Shown here in pieces: positions 1 through 8,508 of a DNA stretch of 14,715 bases. The DNA is from DASPUH01 sp964518505 (GTDB lineage Bacteria; Chloroflexota; Limnocylindria; Limnocylindrales; CSP1-4). The position numbers and the translations under genes were made by a program. The DNA lies in contig CAZFGT010000053.1 in assembly GCA_964518505.1 (NCBI GenBank), positions 1 to 14,715 on the forward strand, read 5' to 3'. The notes under the pieces were generated by a model. It ran no database searches. It was not told the origin of the DNA and saw only the letters and a list, made by a program, of their open reading frames with translations. Numbering within the stretch: the first letter of the stretch is position 1; every line of letters begins with the position of its first letter.

Positions 1-332
<332 letters not shown>

Positions 333-338
333 CTTTCA

Positions 339-361
339 GCAGTTCACCCAGCGGTGACTGC
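339..361 (+). other. Hairpin in 23S-5S spacer
   Basis: GCAG-T-TCACC (339-348) can pair with GGTGA-CTGC (353-361) around a CAGC tetraloop, giving nine base pairs and one bulged T. It lies just after the predicted mature 23S 3' end, so it may take part in pre-rRNA processing. The remainder of the 333-448 spacer shows no gene. The pairing is seen in the sequence; the role is inferred. Confidence 0.35.
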
Positions 362-448
362 GGGAGGCGGGACCACCACTACGTCGCGCACGCAGGCATT
401 GAAGATCACGCGGCTTGCCACGTCACATCGTCACGCTCGAAGAAGGAT

Positions 449-565
449 CCTGGTGACCCTAGCGGAGAGGCCACACCCGTTCCCATCCCGAACACGGCAG
501 TTAAGCTCTCCAGCGCCGAAGATACTGAGGGGGTAGCCCCTCGGGAACATAGGTCGTCGCCAGGG
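449..565 (+). rRNA. rrf: 5S ribosomal RNA
   Basis: The sequence has the 5S hallmarks: CCACACCCGTTCCCATCCCG then AACACGG (471-497), TTAAGCTCTC (501-510), and a terminal helix in which CCTGGTGAC (449-457) pairs with GTCGCCAGG (556-564) with one G-T wobble. Its length of about 117 nt is normal. The 3' end is followed by a T-rich stretch (566-580), so the terminal helix plus U-rich tail may contribute to transcription termination. No separate terminator hairpin was found. Confidence 0.95.
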
Positions 566-585
566 TCTTTCTTCGTTTTCGGCCC

Positions 586-591
586 TATCAT
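586..591 (+). promoter_or_regulatory. Candidate -10 box, leaderless start for the 599 gene
   Basis: TATCAT fits the TANNNT -10 pattern. It ends 7 nt before the ATG at 599, so transcription would start at or next to the A of the start codon. No -35 element and no Shine-Dalgarno sequence are visible. The spacing matches that of the radA promoter candidate in this window. Confidence 0.45.
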
Positions 592-598
592 CGATGCG

Positions 599-1087
599 AT
601 GAGCGCCACCGTCGGCTCGGCTGCCCGCCGTGACCCGCCCGGTTCGGCCGCCGCGACGGTGCTGGCCGGCCTTTGTCCCTACCTCCTTGCGGAGGGCGGC
701 GCCTGGCGCTCGGCGCGGCCCGCGTCCGAGCACCGCTGTCACGCGGTGCGGCCGCCCGCGGCGCTCACCGGCGATCAGCAGCGACGCCTCTGCCTGGTGG
801 CGGCCCACGCCGAGTGCCCGACCTTCGTCGACGCCCGTCAGCATCACCGGCAGGCCCTGCTCGACGCCGGCGTCCACGTGGAGCGGCTGGCCGGCCGCCG
901 CACGACCGCCCTCACACGGCCCATCCCGGTGCTGCTCGAGCGCCCGGCCAGCGGCCCGCGGGCCCCGTCGATCACCGGCCGCACCCGCCGCCTGGCCGAG
1001 GTGGGCCTGGTCCTGATCCTGCTGCTGGCGGCTGGGCTCGTCCTGGCTGCCCGATTCGCCGGTCTGGGGTTGCTCGGCGCCAACTAG
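599..1087 (+). CDS. Four-cysteine, single-pass membrane protein of unknown function
   Basis: The 162-residue protein has an N-terminal cysteine module. C26 is in a CPYLL motif, C47 in EHRCHAV, C65 in RRLCLV and C73 in AECPTF, with nearby H45, H48 and H70. A basic linker (residues 94-131) follows, then one hydrophobic helix of about 22 residues (134-156) and a six-residue tail. Arginines 128, 130 and 131 before the helix suggest the cysteine module faces the cytoplasm, which would make this a tail-anchored protein. The cysteine/histidine spacing could bind a metal or Fe-S centre. From memory, similar CPYL/HRC/CLV/CPTF modules occur in Limnocylindria proteins, sometimes with LysM domains; no LysM is present here. 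The ATG at 599 is chosen because the upstream part of the frame is 5S rRNA and a -10 box sits 7 nt before it. The gene converges with fpg, 33 nt away. Confidence 0.7.
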   Translation: MSATVGSAARRDPPGSAAATVLAGLCPYLLAEGGAWRSARPASEHRCHAVRPPAALTGDQQRRLCLVAAHAECPTFVDARQHHRQALLDAGVHVERLAGRRTTALTRPIPVLLERPASGPRAPSITGRTRRLAEVGLVLILLLAAGLVLAARFAGLGLLGAN

Positions 1088-1088
1088 C

Positions 1089-1104
1089 TCGCGTGCGCGC
1101 GCGA
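1089..1104. terminator. Short GC inverted repeat between convergent genes
   Basis: TCGCG (1089-1093) and CGCGA (1100-1104) can form a five-base-pair hairpin with a six-base loop in the 33-nt gap between two convergent stop codons. The stretch is an alternating CG run. There is no T-tract on either side, so a bidirectional terminator role rests only on position. Confidence 0.25.
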
Positions 1105-1120
1105 CCCGCGATGCCTGCGG

Positions 1121-2005
1121 TCAGCGCTGGCAGCCGCGGCAGAACGTCGTCACGAACCCACCCGGCGCCACCTCGCTGAGCGTCGTGCCGCAGCGCGGGC
1201 AGGCCTGCCCGCCCTTGCGGTGGACATGCAGGAAGTCGCGCACCTCCACCTCGAAGCGCGGCGGCACCCGCACGCGCAGCTCGTCGATGGCCCAGGGCAG
1301 CACCTCGCGTGTCGCGGCGTACAGCCCGTCAACCTCCTCCTCCGCCAGGGTCGAACGGCGGCGGAACGGCGCCAGCCGGGCCGCCCACAGGATCTCGTCG
1401 CTGTAGCCGTTGCCGATACCGGCCACGAAGGCCTGGTTCTTGAGCAGGTTCTTCAGCTCGCCCGAGTGGCGCCGGATCCTCGCCCGCCAGGTCGTGAGGT
1501 CCAGGGCCGGGTCGTCGGCGTCGGGACCCTGCTCCTCCCACCCCGGCACGGGCCGCACCGCATCAGCGGGCAGGAGGTAGATCTTGCCCATGCGCGTCGG
1601 ATCGCGGTAGCGCAACTCGAGCGGGGCGCCATCGGGCGGCAGCCACGGCGCATCGACCGTCCACGGCGCCACGGCCGGCGCACCCCGCCGACGTGCGGGC
1701 GTCTCGCGTGGGCCCAGGCGGAGCACCGCCGCTGTGTCCCGCAACGGCTTGGCCCCCGGCGCGTCAAGGCCAAGGCGGCCCGTCAGCATGGCGTTGATGA
1801 CGATGCGGTCGCGCGCCAGCTGGAAGGTCAGGAACTTGCCGCGCCGCGTGACCGCTGCTACCCGCTGGCCGGCCAGTGCAGCGCCCTCGGCTGGGGTGCC
1901 GCGCACCACCAGCGCCTCGCGCACGTCCAGGGCCTCGATGGGGCGGCTCACCAGCGTGGCCTGGAAGGCGTCGGCCAGGATGGCGAGATCGGGCAACTCC
2001 GGCAC
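1121..2005 (-). CDS. Formamidopyrimidine-DNA glycosylase / endonuclease VIII family protein (divergent Fpg/MutM)
   Basis: The 294-residue protein belongs to the Fpg/Nei base-excision repair family, which removes oxidised bases and cleaves the abasic strand. It starts PELP, giving the N-terminal Pro nucleophile and Glu3 after Met removal. It has the family lysine at K57 (RGKFL), a helix-two-turn-helix around LKNLLKNQAFVAGIGNGYSDEIL, and a C-terminal zinc finger with C269, C272, C289 and C292. The start is GTG (2003-2005); only this start leaves the obligatory Pro second. A TACGCT -10 candidate lies 9 nt upstream. Two features depart from classic Fpg: the residue five before the third zinc cysteine is Phe where E. 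coli Fpg has the DNA-contacting Arg, and the usual HLGM(S/T)G is NAMLTG. Substrate preference is therefore uncertain, and I do not assign mutM or nei. The gene is monocistronic and diverges from rpsA. Confidence 0.92.
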   Translation of the reverse strand: MPELPDLAILADAFQATLVSRPIEALDVREALVVRGTPAEGAALAGQRVAAVTRRGKFLTFQLARDRIVINAMLTGRLGLDAPGAKPLRDTAAVLRLGPRETPARRRGAPAVAPWTVDAPWLPPDGAPLELRYRDPTRMGKIYLLPADAVRPVPGWEEQGPDADDPALDLTTWRARIRRHSGELKNLLKNQAFVAGIGNGYSDEILWAARLAPFRRRSTLAEEEVDGLYAATREVLPWAIDELRVRVPPRFEVEVRDFLHVHRKGGQACPRCGTTLSEVAPGGFVTTFCRGCQR

Positions 2006-2014
2006 GGCCGGCCG

Positions 2015-2020
2015 AGCGTA
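2015..2020 (-). promoter_or_regulatory. Candidate -10 box for the Fpg-family gene
   Basis: On the minus strand TACGCT fits TANNNT and ends 9 nt before the GTG codon, predicting a 5' leader of only about 3 nt. No -35 box is recognisable. Confidence 0.35.
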
Positions 2021-2080
2021 TCACCGGTCGTGGACCCCCTCCTGTTTCGATCCACGAACGATGAGCACGCTGGAGGCGCG

Positions 2081-2089
2081 TGGTACCAT
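2081..2089 (+). promoter_or_regulatory. Candidate extended -10 promoter of rpsA
   Basis: TGGTACCAT combines a TGN extension with a TANNAT -10 box. Transcription would begin near 2096 and give an rpsA leader of about 160 nt. The same TGN-TA pattern occurs before clpC and before the gene at 8509. The surrounding region (2006-2256) contains no credible gene. Confidence 0.45.
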
Positions 2090-2192
2090 GCGCGGGCCCT
2101 GAAGGGGAACAGCAGTGCCGGCCGGCAGAGCCGACGCGATCGAGGAGCCTCACCAGCCCACCGGTTGACGAGCGACACCATCCCGACCATCG

Positions 2193-2217
2193 AAGGCCCG
2201 GGCGTCGCTCGGGCCTT
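2193..2217 (+). promoter_or_regulatory. Hairpin in the rpsA leader (possible attenuator)
   Basis: AAGGCCCG (2193-2200) and CGGGCCTT (2210-2217) form a perfect eight-base-pair stem with a nine-base loop, followed by GTTGATT. It resembles an intrinsic terminator with a weak T-tract, or a regulatory hairpin. It lies about 40 nt before the rpsA start codon. S1 is autoregulated through its own leader in E. coli, so a control role is plausible but not shown. Confidence 0.45.
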
Positions 2218-2242
2218 GTTGATTCCCAGTCAGGAGACCACC

Positions 2243-2250
2243 GAAGGAGA
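2243..2250 (+). promoter_or_regulatory. Ribosome binding site that fixes the TTG start of rpsA
   Basis: GAAGGAGA is a close match to the anti-Shine-Dalgarno complement, with seven bases between AAGGAG and the TTG codon at 2257. It is the clearest ribosome binding site in the window; several other genes start without one. Confidence 0.75.
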
Positions 2251-2256
2251 CAGACC

Positions 2257-4386
2257 TTGACCGCAGAGCCCCAGGGTGGGCCGGAGCTGACGGAGGAGGC
2301 GCAGGCCTCGCCCGAGACCAGCCCCGCAGAGACCGTCGCGACCGCCGTCGTCGACGAGCCCGCCGAGAAGACCACCGCCGACACGACCACCGCAGCAGCC
2401 CAGGACGCGCCCGCTCAGGCGGAAGCGGCGGAAGCCGCCCCCGCAGCCGAGGCCGTGGCCGAGCTCGCCGCCCCAGCCGCGCCCGAGGAGCCTGCCGCCG
2501 TCTCGGAGCCCGAGCCCGAGCCCGCCCCGGCCGCTGCCGTCGCCGAGCCCGAGGTCGCGGCTGAGCCCGAGGCCGCCGCTGCGCCGGAGCCCGAGCCCGC
2601 TCCGGAGCCCGCTGTCGCCGAGGTCGCCGCCGAAGAGGTCGAGGCTGCCCCCCCCGCGGCCGAGGAGATCGAGGTCGCCCCGCCTGCGGAGGCCGTCACC
2701 CCGCCTCCCGCCGCCCCGGTCGCGCCGCCCGCCCCGCCGCGCTACGAAGGTCCCGAGCCGACCACCATGGAGGAGCTCCTGGCGAGCTCGCCGGAGGAGA
2801 TCCGCAGCCTCAAGCACGGTGACGTGGTCGAGGGTTCGGTCGTCCGCATCGACAAGGACGAGATCCTGGTCGACATCGGCGCCAAGTCCGAGGGCGTGGT
2901 CAGCAACCGCGAGCTGTACGGCCGTCATGCGGAGGCCCAGCCCGTGCTGGCCGTGGGCGACGTCGTCCTCGTGTACGTGCTGCAGCCCGAGTCCGAGGCC
3001 GGCCATGCCGTGCTCTCGCTCCGCCGCGCCGGCCTGGAGCGCAAGTGGCGCTCGATGCAGGAGCAGTTCGAGGCGGGCGTGATCATCGAGGCGCCCGTCA
3101 TCGATCACAACAAGGGCGGCCTGATCGTCGACTGCGGCATCCGCGGCTTCGTGCCCATCAGCCAGATCGTCGACTTCCCGCGGCGGCCGCAGAACGACCA
3201 GCCGCGTGACGCGGCCCAGGAGATCGCGGAGAAGCTGCAGCCGTTCGTCGGCCGCAAGCTGCGCCTCAAGATCCTGGAGGTCAACCGCAAGGCGAACCGC
3301 CTGATCCTCTCGGAGAAGGTGGCTCTGTACGAGGAGCGCCGCGAGAAGCGGGACGAGCTCTTCAGCAGCCTCCAGGTCGGCCAGAAGGTCACCGGCACCG
3401 TCCGTTCGATCGCGCCGTTCGGCGTCTTCATCGACCTCGGCGGGATCGACGGCCTCGTCCACAAGAGCGAGCTCTCGTGGAACAAGGTCAACAACCCCGA
3501 GTCCGGCTACAAGGTCGGCGACGAGGTCGAGGCCGAGGTCATCGACATCAACCACGAGCGCGGCCGCATCAGCCTGTCGATCCGCCGCCTCCAGCCCGAC
3601 CCGTGGAACTCGACGGTGGCCGACTTCAAGGTCGGCGACATCATCGACGGCACGGTCACCAAGATCGTCAACTTCGGGGCGTTCGTGCGCGTGCGCGACG
3701 GCCTGGAGGGCCTCATCCACATCAGCGAGCTGTCCCACCAGCGCGTGGCCCATCCGGGCGACGTCGTCCACGAGGGCCAGCAGCTCAAGCTCAAGATCAT
3801 CTCCCTCGATTCCGACCGCCATCGCCTGGGCCTCAGCCTCAAGCAGGCGGAGGAAGCCCCGGCCCGCCCGGCCGCCCCGGAGCCCCGCGAGCGCCGCGGC
3901 CGTTCGGAACGGTCCTACGACGCGTCGCAGGCCATCCAGGAGCCCGAGGGCGGTATCGACAACACCCTCGCCGCGGCCTTCGCCCAGGTGCGCCAGCAGA
4001 TGGCCGCCTCCGAGGGCGATGGTGGCTCCACCGCGACCGAGACCGCCGAGCCCGAGCAGCCGGCGGCCGAGGCCCCCGCGGCCGAAGCCGCTGCTGAAGA
4101 GCCGCTGACGGCGTCCGACGTGGTCGAGGCGGTCGCCGCCGACGAGATGGCAGAGGAAGCCGCCGCGGCTGAGGAGATCGCCGAGCTGCAGGATGCGGCC
4201 GCCGCCAACGAGGCCAACGAGGCCCCCGCCGCGGCCGACATCGCCGACGTCGTGCTGGACGTGGCCGCCGACGAGGAGGCCGAGGAGGCCGCCGCCGCGG
4301 ACCTCATCGCCAGCCTTCCCGACGAGGCGGCCGAGGCCCCCGCGGCCGAGGAAGCCACCACGGAAGGGCCATCGGCGGACGCCTGA
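2257..4386 (+). CDS. rpsA: Ribosomal protein S1, four S1 domains with long acidic tails
   Basis: The 709-residue protein binds mRNA on the 30S subunit and helps initiation. Four S1/OB domains lie at about residues 186-257, 272-355, 372-444 and 457-528; the third and fourth carry the typical GxVxxIxxFGxFV..GLxGLxHxSEL pattern. E. coli S1 has six domains. What is unusual is residues 1-165, almost entirely Ala/Glu/Pro, and the tail from about 531 to 709, rich in Ala and Glu with a short basic patch (RERRGRSER, about 544-552). The start is TTG at 2257, chosen because GAAGGAGA (2243-2250) is a strong Shine-Dalgarno sequence 7 nt upstream and because earlier codons in this frame do not look coding. 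The gene is preceded by a long leader with a hairpin and followed at once by an inverted repeat. S1 identity is secure; the exact start is less so because the N terminus is not conserved. Confidence 0.95.
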   Translation: MTAEPQGGPELTEEAQASPETSPAETVATAVVDEPAEKTTADTTTAAAQDAPAQAEAAEAAPAAEAVAELAAPAAPEEPAAVSEPEPEPAPAAAVAEPEVAAEPEAAAAPEPEPAPEPAVAEVAAEEVEAAPPAAEEIEVAPPAEAVTPPPAAPVAPPAPPRYEGPEPTTMEELLASSPEEIRSLKHGDVVEGSVVRIDKDEILVDIGAKSEGVVSNRELYGRHAEAQPVLAVGDVVLVYVLQPESEAGHAVLSLRRAGLERKWRSMQEQFEAGVIIEAPVIDHNKGGLIVDCGIRGFVPISQIVDFPRRPQNDQPRDAAQEIAEKLQPFVGRKLRLKILEVNRKANRLILSEKVALYEERREKRDELFSSLQVGQKVTGTVRSIAPFGVFIDLGGIDGLVHKSELSWNKVNNPESGYKVGDEVEAEVIDINHERGRISLSIRRLQPDPWNSTVADFKVGDIIDGTVTKIVNFGAFVRVRDGLEGLIHISELSHQRVAHPGDVVHEGQQLKLKIISLDSDRHRLGLSLKQAEEAPARPAAPEPRERRGRSERSYDASQAIQEPEGGIDNTLAAAFAQVRQQMAASEGDGGSTATETAEPEQPAAEAPAAEAAAEEPLTASDVVEAVAADEMAEEAAAAEEIAELQDAAAANEANEAPAAADIADVVLDVAADEEAEEAAAADLIASLPDEAAEAPAAEEATTEGPSADA

Positions 4387-4425
4387 GCACGGGGCCCGCA
4401 CGGCGGGGACGCCGATACCCCGTGC
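4387..4425. promoter_or_regulatory. Nested inverted repeat between the rpsA stop and the clpC -10 box
   Basis: GCACGGGG (4387-4394), starting on the base after the rpsA stop codon, pairs perfectly with CCCCGTGC (4418-4425). Inside it CGGCG (4401-4405) pairs with CGCCG (4410-4414) around GGGA. The right outer arm runs directly into the TAGGAT -10 box and contains its TGC extension. It could be the rpsA terminator hairpin, an operator for clpC, or both. There is no T-tract. It does not match the CIRCE element, and no CtsR-type site was recognised. Confidence 0.5.
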
Positions 4426-4431
4426 TAGGAT
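4423..4431 (+). promoter_or_regulatory. Extended -10 promoter of clpC
   Basis: TGCTAGGAT has a TGN extension and a TAGGAT hexamer (4426-4431). The predicted start of transcription is near 4438, giving a leader of about 50 nt. No -35 box is visible, as expected for some extended -10 promoters. The motif is nearly identical to TGCTAGGCT before the gene at 8509. Confidence 0.55.
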
Positions 4432-4439
4432 TAGCCGCA

Positions 4440-4469
4440 GGGTAGGCGGCCTGCCCACCCGACGGGTAG
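4440..4469 (+). promoter_or_regulatory. clpC leader with two mutually exclusive hairpins
   Basis: GGGTAGG (4440-4446) pairs with CCTGCCC (4450-4456) around CGG, with one T-G wobble. A second copy, GGGTAG (4464-4469), can instead pair with CTGCCC (4451-4456) around ACCCGAC. The two pairings compete for the same strand, which is the layout of an RNA switch. The element starts within a few bases of the predicted transcription start and ends 19 nt before the ATG. No Shine-Dalgarno sequence is visible before clpC. Confidence 0.4.
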
Positions 4470-4488
4470 AACAGGCGTTCAAGACTCC

Positions 4489-6972
<2,484 letters not shown>

Positions 6973-7015
6973 CCATGGTCCCGGGCCCGCCATGTGGCCG
7001 GCACGAGGCGCTCGC

Positions 7016-7021
7016 TAGACT
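7016..7021 (+). promoter_or_regulatory. -10 box of a leaderless radA promoter
   Basis: TAGACT ends six bases before the A of the radA ATG (7028), so the mRNA would begin at the start codon. There is no Shine-Dalgarno sequence in the 55-nt gap after clpC. An inverted repeat CATGG/CCATG (6974-6978, 6990-6994) lies just upstream. Confidence 0.5.
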
Positions 7022-7027
7022 CGCCTG

Positions 7028-8464
7028 ATGGCTCGTACCCAGAGTCGCTACGTCTGCCAGGCCTGCGGGGAGTCGTTCCTGCGCTGGGAGGGCCAGTGCC
7101 GCACCTGCGGCGCGTGGAACACGCTGGTGGAAACGCTCGTCCACGAACGCGCGCCGGGCGCACGCGGCGGCGCCAAGGCTCGCCACACCGGCGGTAGCGT
7201 GCCGGTGGCGCTGCGCGACCTGACGGAGGCGCCGCTCCAGCGACGGCCCACCGGCATCGGCGAACTGGACCGTGTCCTGGGGGGCGGCCTCGTGCCCGGG
7301 TCCCTCATCCTCCTTGGCGGTGAACCCGGCATCGGCAAGTCGACGCTCGTTTTGGAGGCCGCCGCGGGCATCGCCCGAGGCGGCCGGGCGGGCGCCGAGA
7401 TCGCCGTCCTCTACGCCTCCGGCGAGGAGTCCAGCGGGCAACTGCGGCTCCGGGCGCAGCGGCTGGGCCTGGCCGATGATCCCGCCGGCGAGCGCGTGCA
7501 CGTCCTGGCGGAGACGGACGTGGAGCGCATCATCGAGCACGCCCTGGCCAGCCGGCCGGAGCTGCTCATCGTGGACTCCATCCAGACCGTCACCCTCGAC
7601 GCGCTCGACGGGCCTGCAGGCTCGGTCGGCCAGGTGCGCGAGGCCGCCTCCCGGCTGCTGGGCTTCGCCAAGGACTCGGGCGTGCCGGTCGTCCTGGTGG
7701 GCCATGTCACCAAGGACGGCTCGCTGGCCGGGCCCAAGACGCTCGAGCACCTCGTCGATGCGGTCCTCGCGCTTGAGGGCGAGCGTTTCGGCACGCTGCG
7801 CCTGTTGCGGGCGACCAAGAACCGCTTCGGCTCGACGGAGGAGGTGGGCGTGCTGGAGATGGCCGGCAGCGGCCTCCGTGAGGTGCCCGATCCCGCGCGG
7901 GCCTTCCTTGGCCCGGCCACGGACGCGGCGGGCACGGCCGTCGCCGCGACGCTCGAGGGCAGCCGGCCCCTGCTCGTGGAGGTCCAGGCGCTGGTCGCGC
8001 CGGCCGGCGGGTTCGGCGCCCCGCGCCGCACCGTCAGCGGCATCGAGACCAGCCGGCTGGCCCTGCTCATCGCGGTGCTCAGCCGGCGGGTCGGTCTGGA
8101 CCTTGGCGGACAGGACATCTACGCCAGCCTGGCCGGTGGCCTGAGCGTGGCCGAGCCGGCCCTTGATCTGCCGCTGGCCATGGCCCTCGCCTCCTCCTTC
8201 CGCGACGCGCCGGTCGCCACGGGCACGGTCCTCGTCGGCGAGGTCGGCTTGCTCGGCGAGTTGCGGCCGGTCAGTGGGCTGGAACGGCGCCTGCGCGAGG
8301 CCGCACGCCTGGGCTTCGGCCGCGCCGTGATCCCGGCCGGGGCGAGCCGCGCCGATGGGACGCAGCTGGCGGACCTGGAGATCGTGGCCGTGCCGACGCT
8401 CCAGGCGGCCCTCGGGGTCGCCCTCGGGCCGGCCCGCCGGAGGCAGCCCACGCCGAAGGGCTGA
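7028..8464 (+). CDS. radA: DNA repair protein RadA (Sms)
   Basis: The 478-residue protein is a RecA-like branch-migration ATPase acting in recombinational repair. It has an N-terminal C4 zinc finger (C10, C13, C24, C27), Walker A GGEPGIGKST (97-106, K104), Walker B LLIVDS (179-184), the RadA-specific KNRFG motif (264-268), and a C-terminal Lon-protease-like domain without protease function in this family. The length is typical. The start at ATG 7028 is set by the family sequence MARTQSRYVCQACG. The gene follows clpC by 55 nt, as in the Firmicutes clpC-radA pair, but probably has its own leaderless promoter. In many bacteria disA (diadenylate cyclase) follows radA; here it is missing and the PIN-TRAM gene follows directly. 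Confidence 0.97.
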   Translation: MARTQSRYVCQACGESFLRWEGQCRTCGAWNTLVETLVHERAPGARGGAKARHTGGSVPVALRDLTEAPLQRRPTGIGELDRVLGGGLVPGSLILLGGEPGIGKSTLVLEAAAGIARGGRAGAEIAVLYASGEESSGQLRLRAQRLGLADDPAGERVHVLAETDVERIIEHALASRPELLIVDSIQTVTLDALDGPAGSVGQVREAASRLLGFAKDSGVPVVLVGHVTKDGSLAGPKTLEHLVDAVLALEGERFGTLRLLRATKNRFGSTEEVGVLEMAGSGLREVPDPARAFLGPATDAAGTAVAATLEGSRPLLVEVQALVAPAGGFGAPRRTVSGIETSRLALLIAVLSRRVGLDLGGQDIYASLAGGLSVAEPALDLPLAMALASSFRDAPVATGTVLVGEVGLLGELRPVSGLERRLREAARLGFGRAVIPAGASRADGTQLADLEIVAVPTLQAALGVALGPARRRQPTPKG

Positions 8465-8468
8465 CCTC

Positions 8469-8488
8469 GCACGGGCGGACGCCTGTGC
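8469..8488. promoter_or_regulatory. Inverted repeat between the radA stop and the next -10 box
   Basis: GCACGGGCG (8469-8477) and CGCCTGTGC (8480-8488) form a near-perfect palindrome with one G-T wobble and a two-base centre. It starts 5 nt after the radA stop and its right arm abuts the TAGGCT -10 box. Position and sequence resemble the element before clpC, with a shared GCACGG...GACGCC...GTGCTAGG core. Terminator or operator are both possible. Confidence 0.45.
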
Positions 8489-8494
8489 TAGGCT
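8486..8494 (+). promoter_or_regulatory. Extended -10 promoter of the PIN-TRAM-led operon
   Basis: TGCTAGGCT has a TGN extension and the hexamer TAGGCT (8489-8494). Transcription would start near 8501, leaving a leader of about 8 nt before ATG 8509. That is too short for a Shine-Dalgarno sequence, and none is seen. Confidence 0.5.
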
Positions 8495-8508
8495 CGCCGA
8501 GCCCTTAT

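Noticed and set aside
4387..4488. CIRCE or CtsR operator before clpC
   Set aside because: Neither TTAGCACTC-N9-GAGTGCTAA nor a CtsR-like heptad repeat is present; only the GC-rich nested repeat described above.
8485..8508. Alternative GTG start of the PIN-TRAM gene
   Set aside because: The GTG overlaps the extended -10 box and would not be on the transcript; ATG 8509 starts directly before the first membrane segment.
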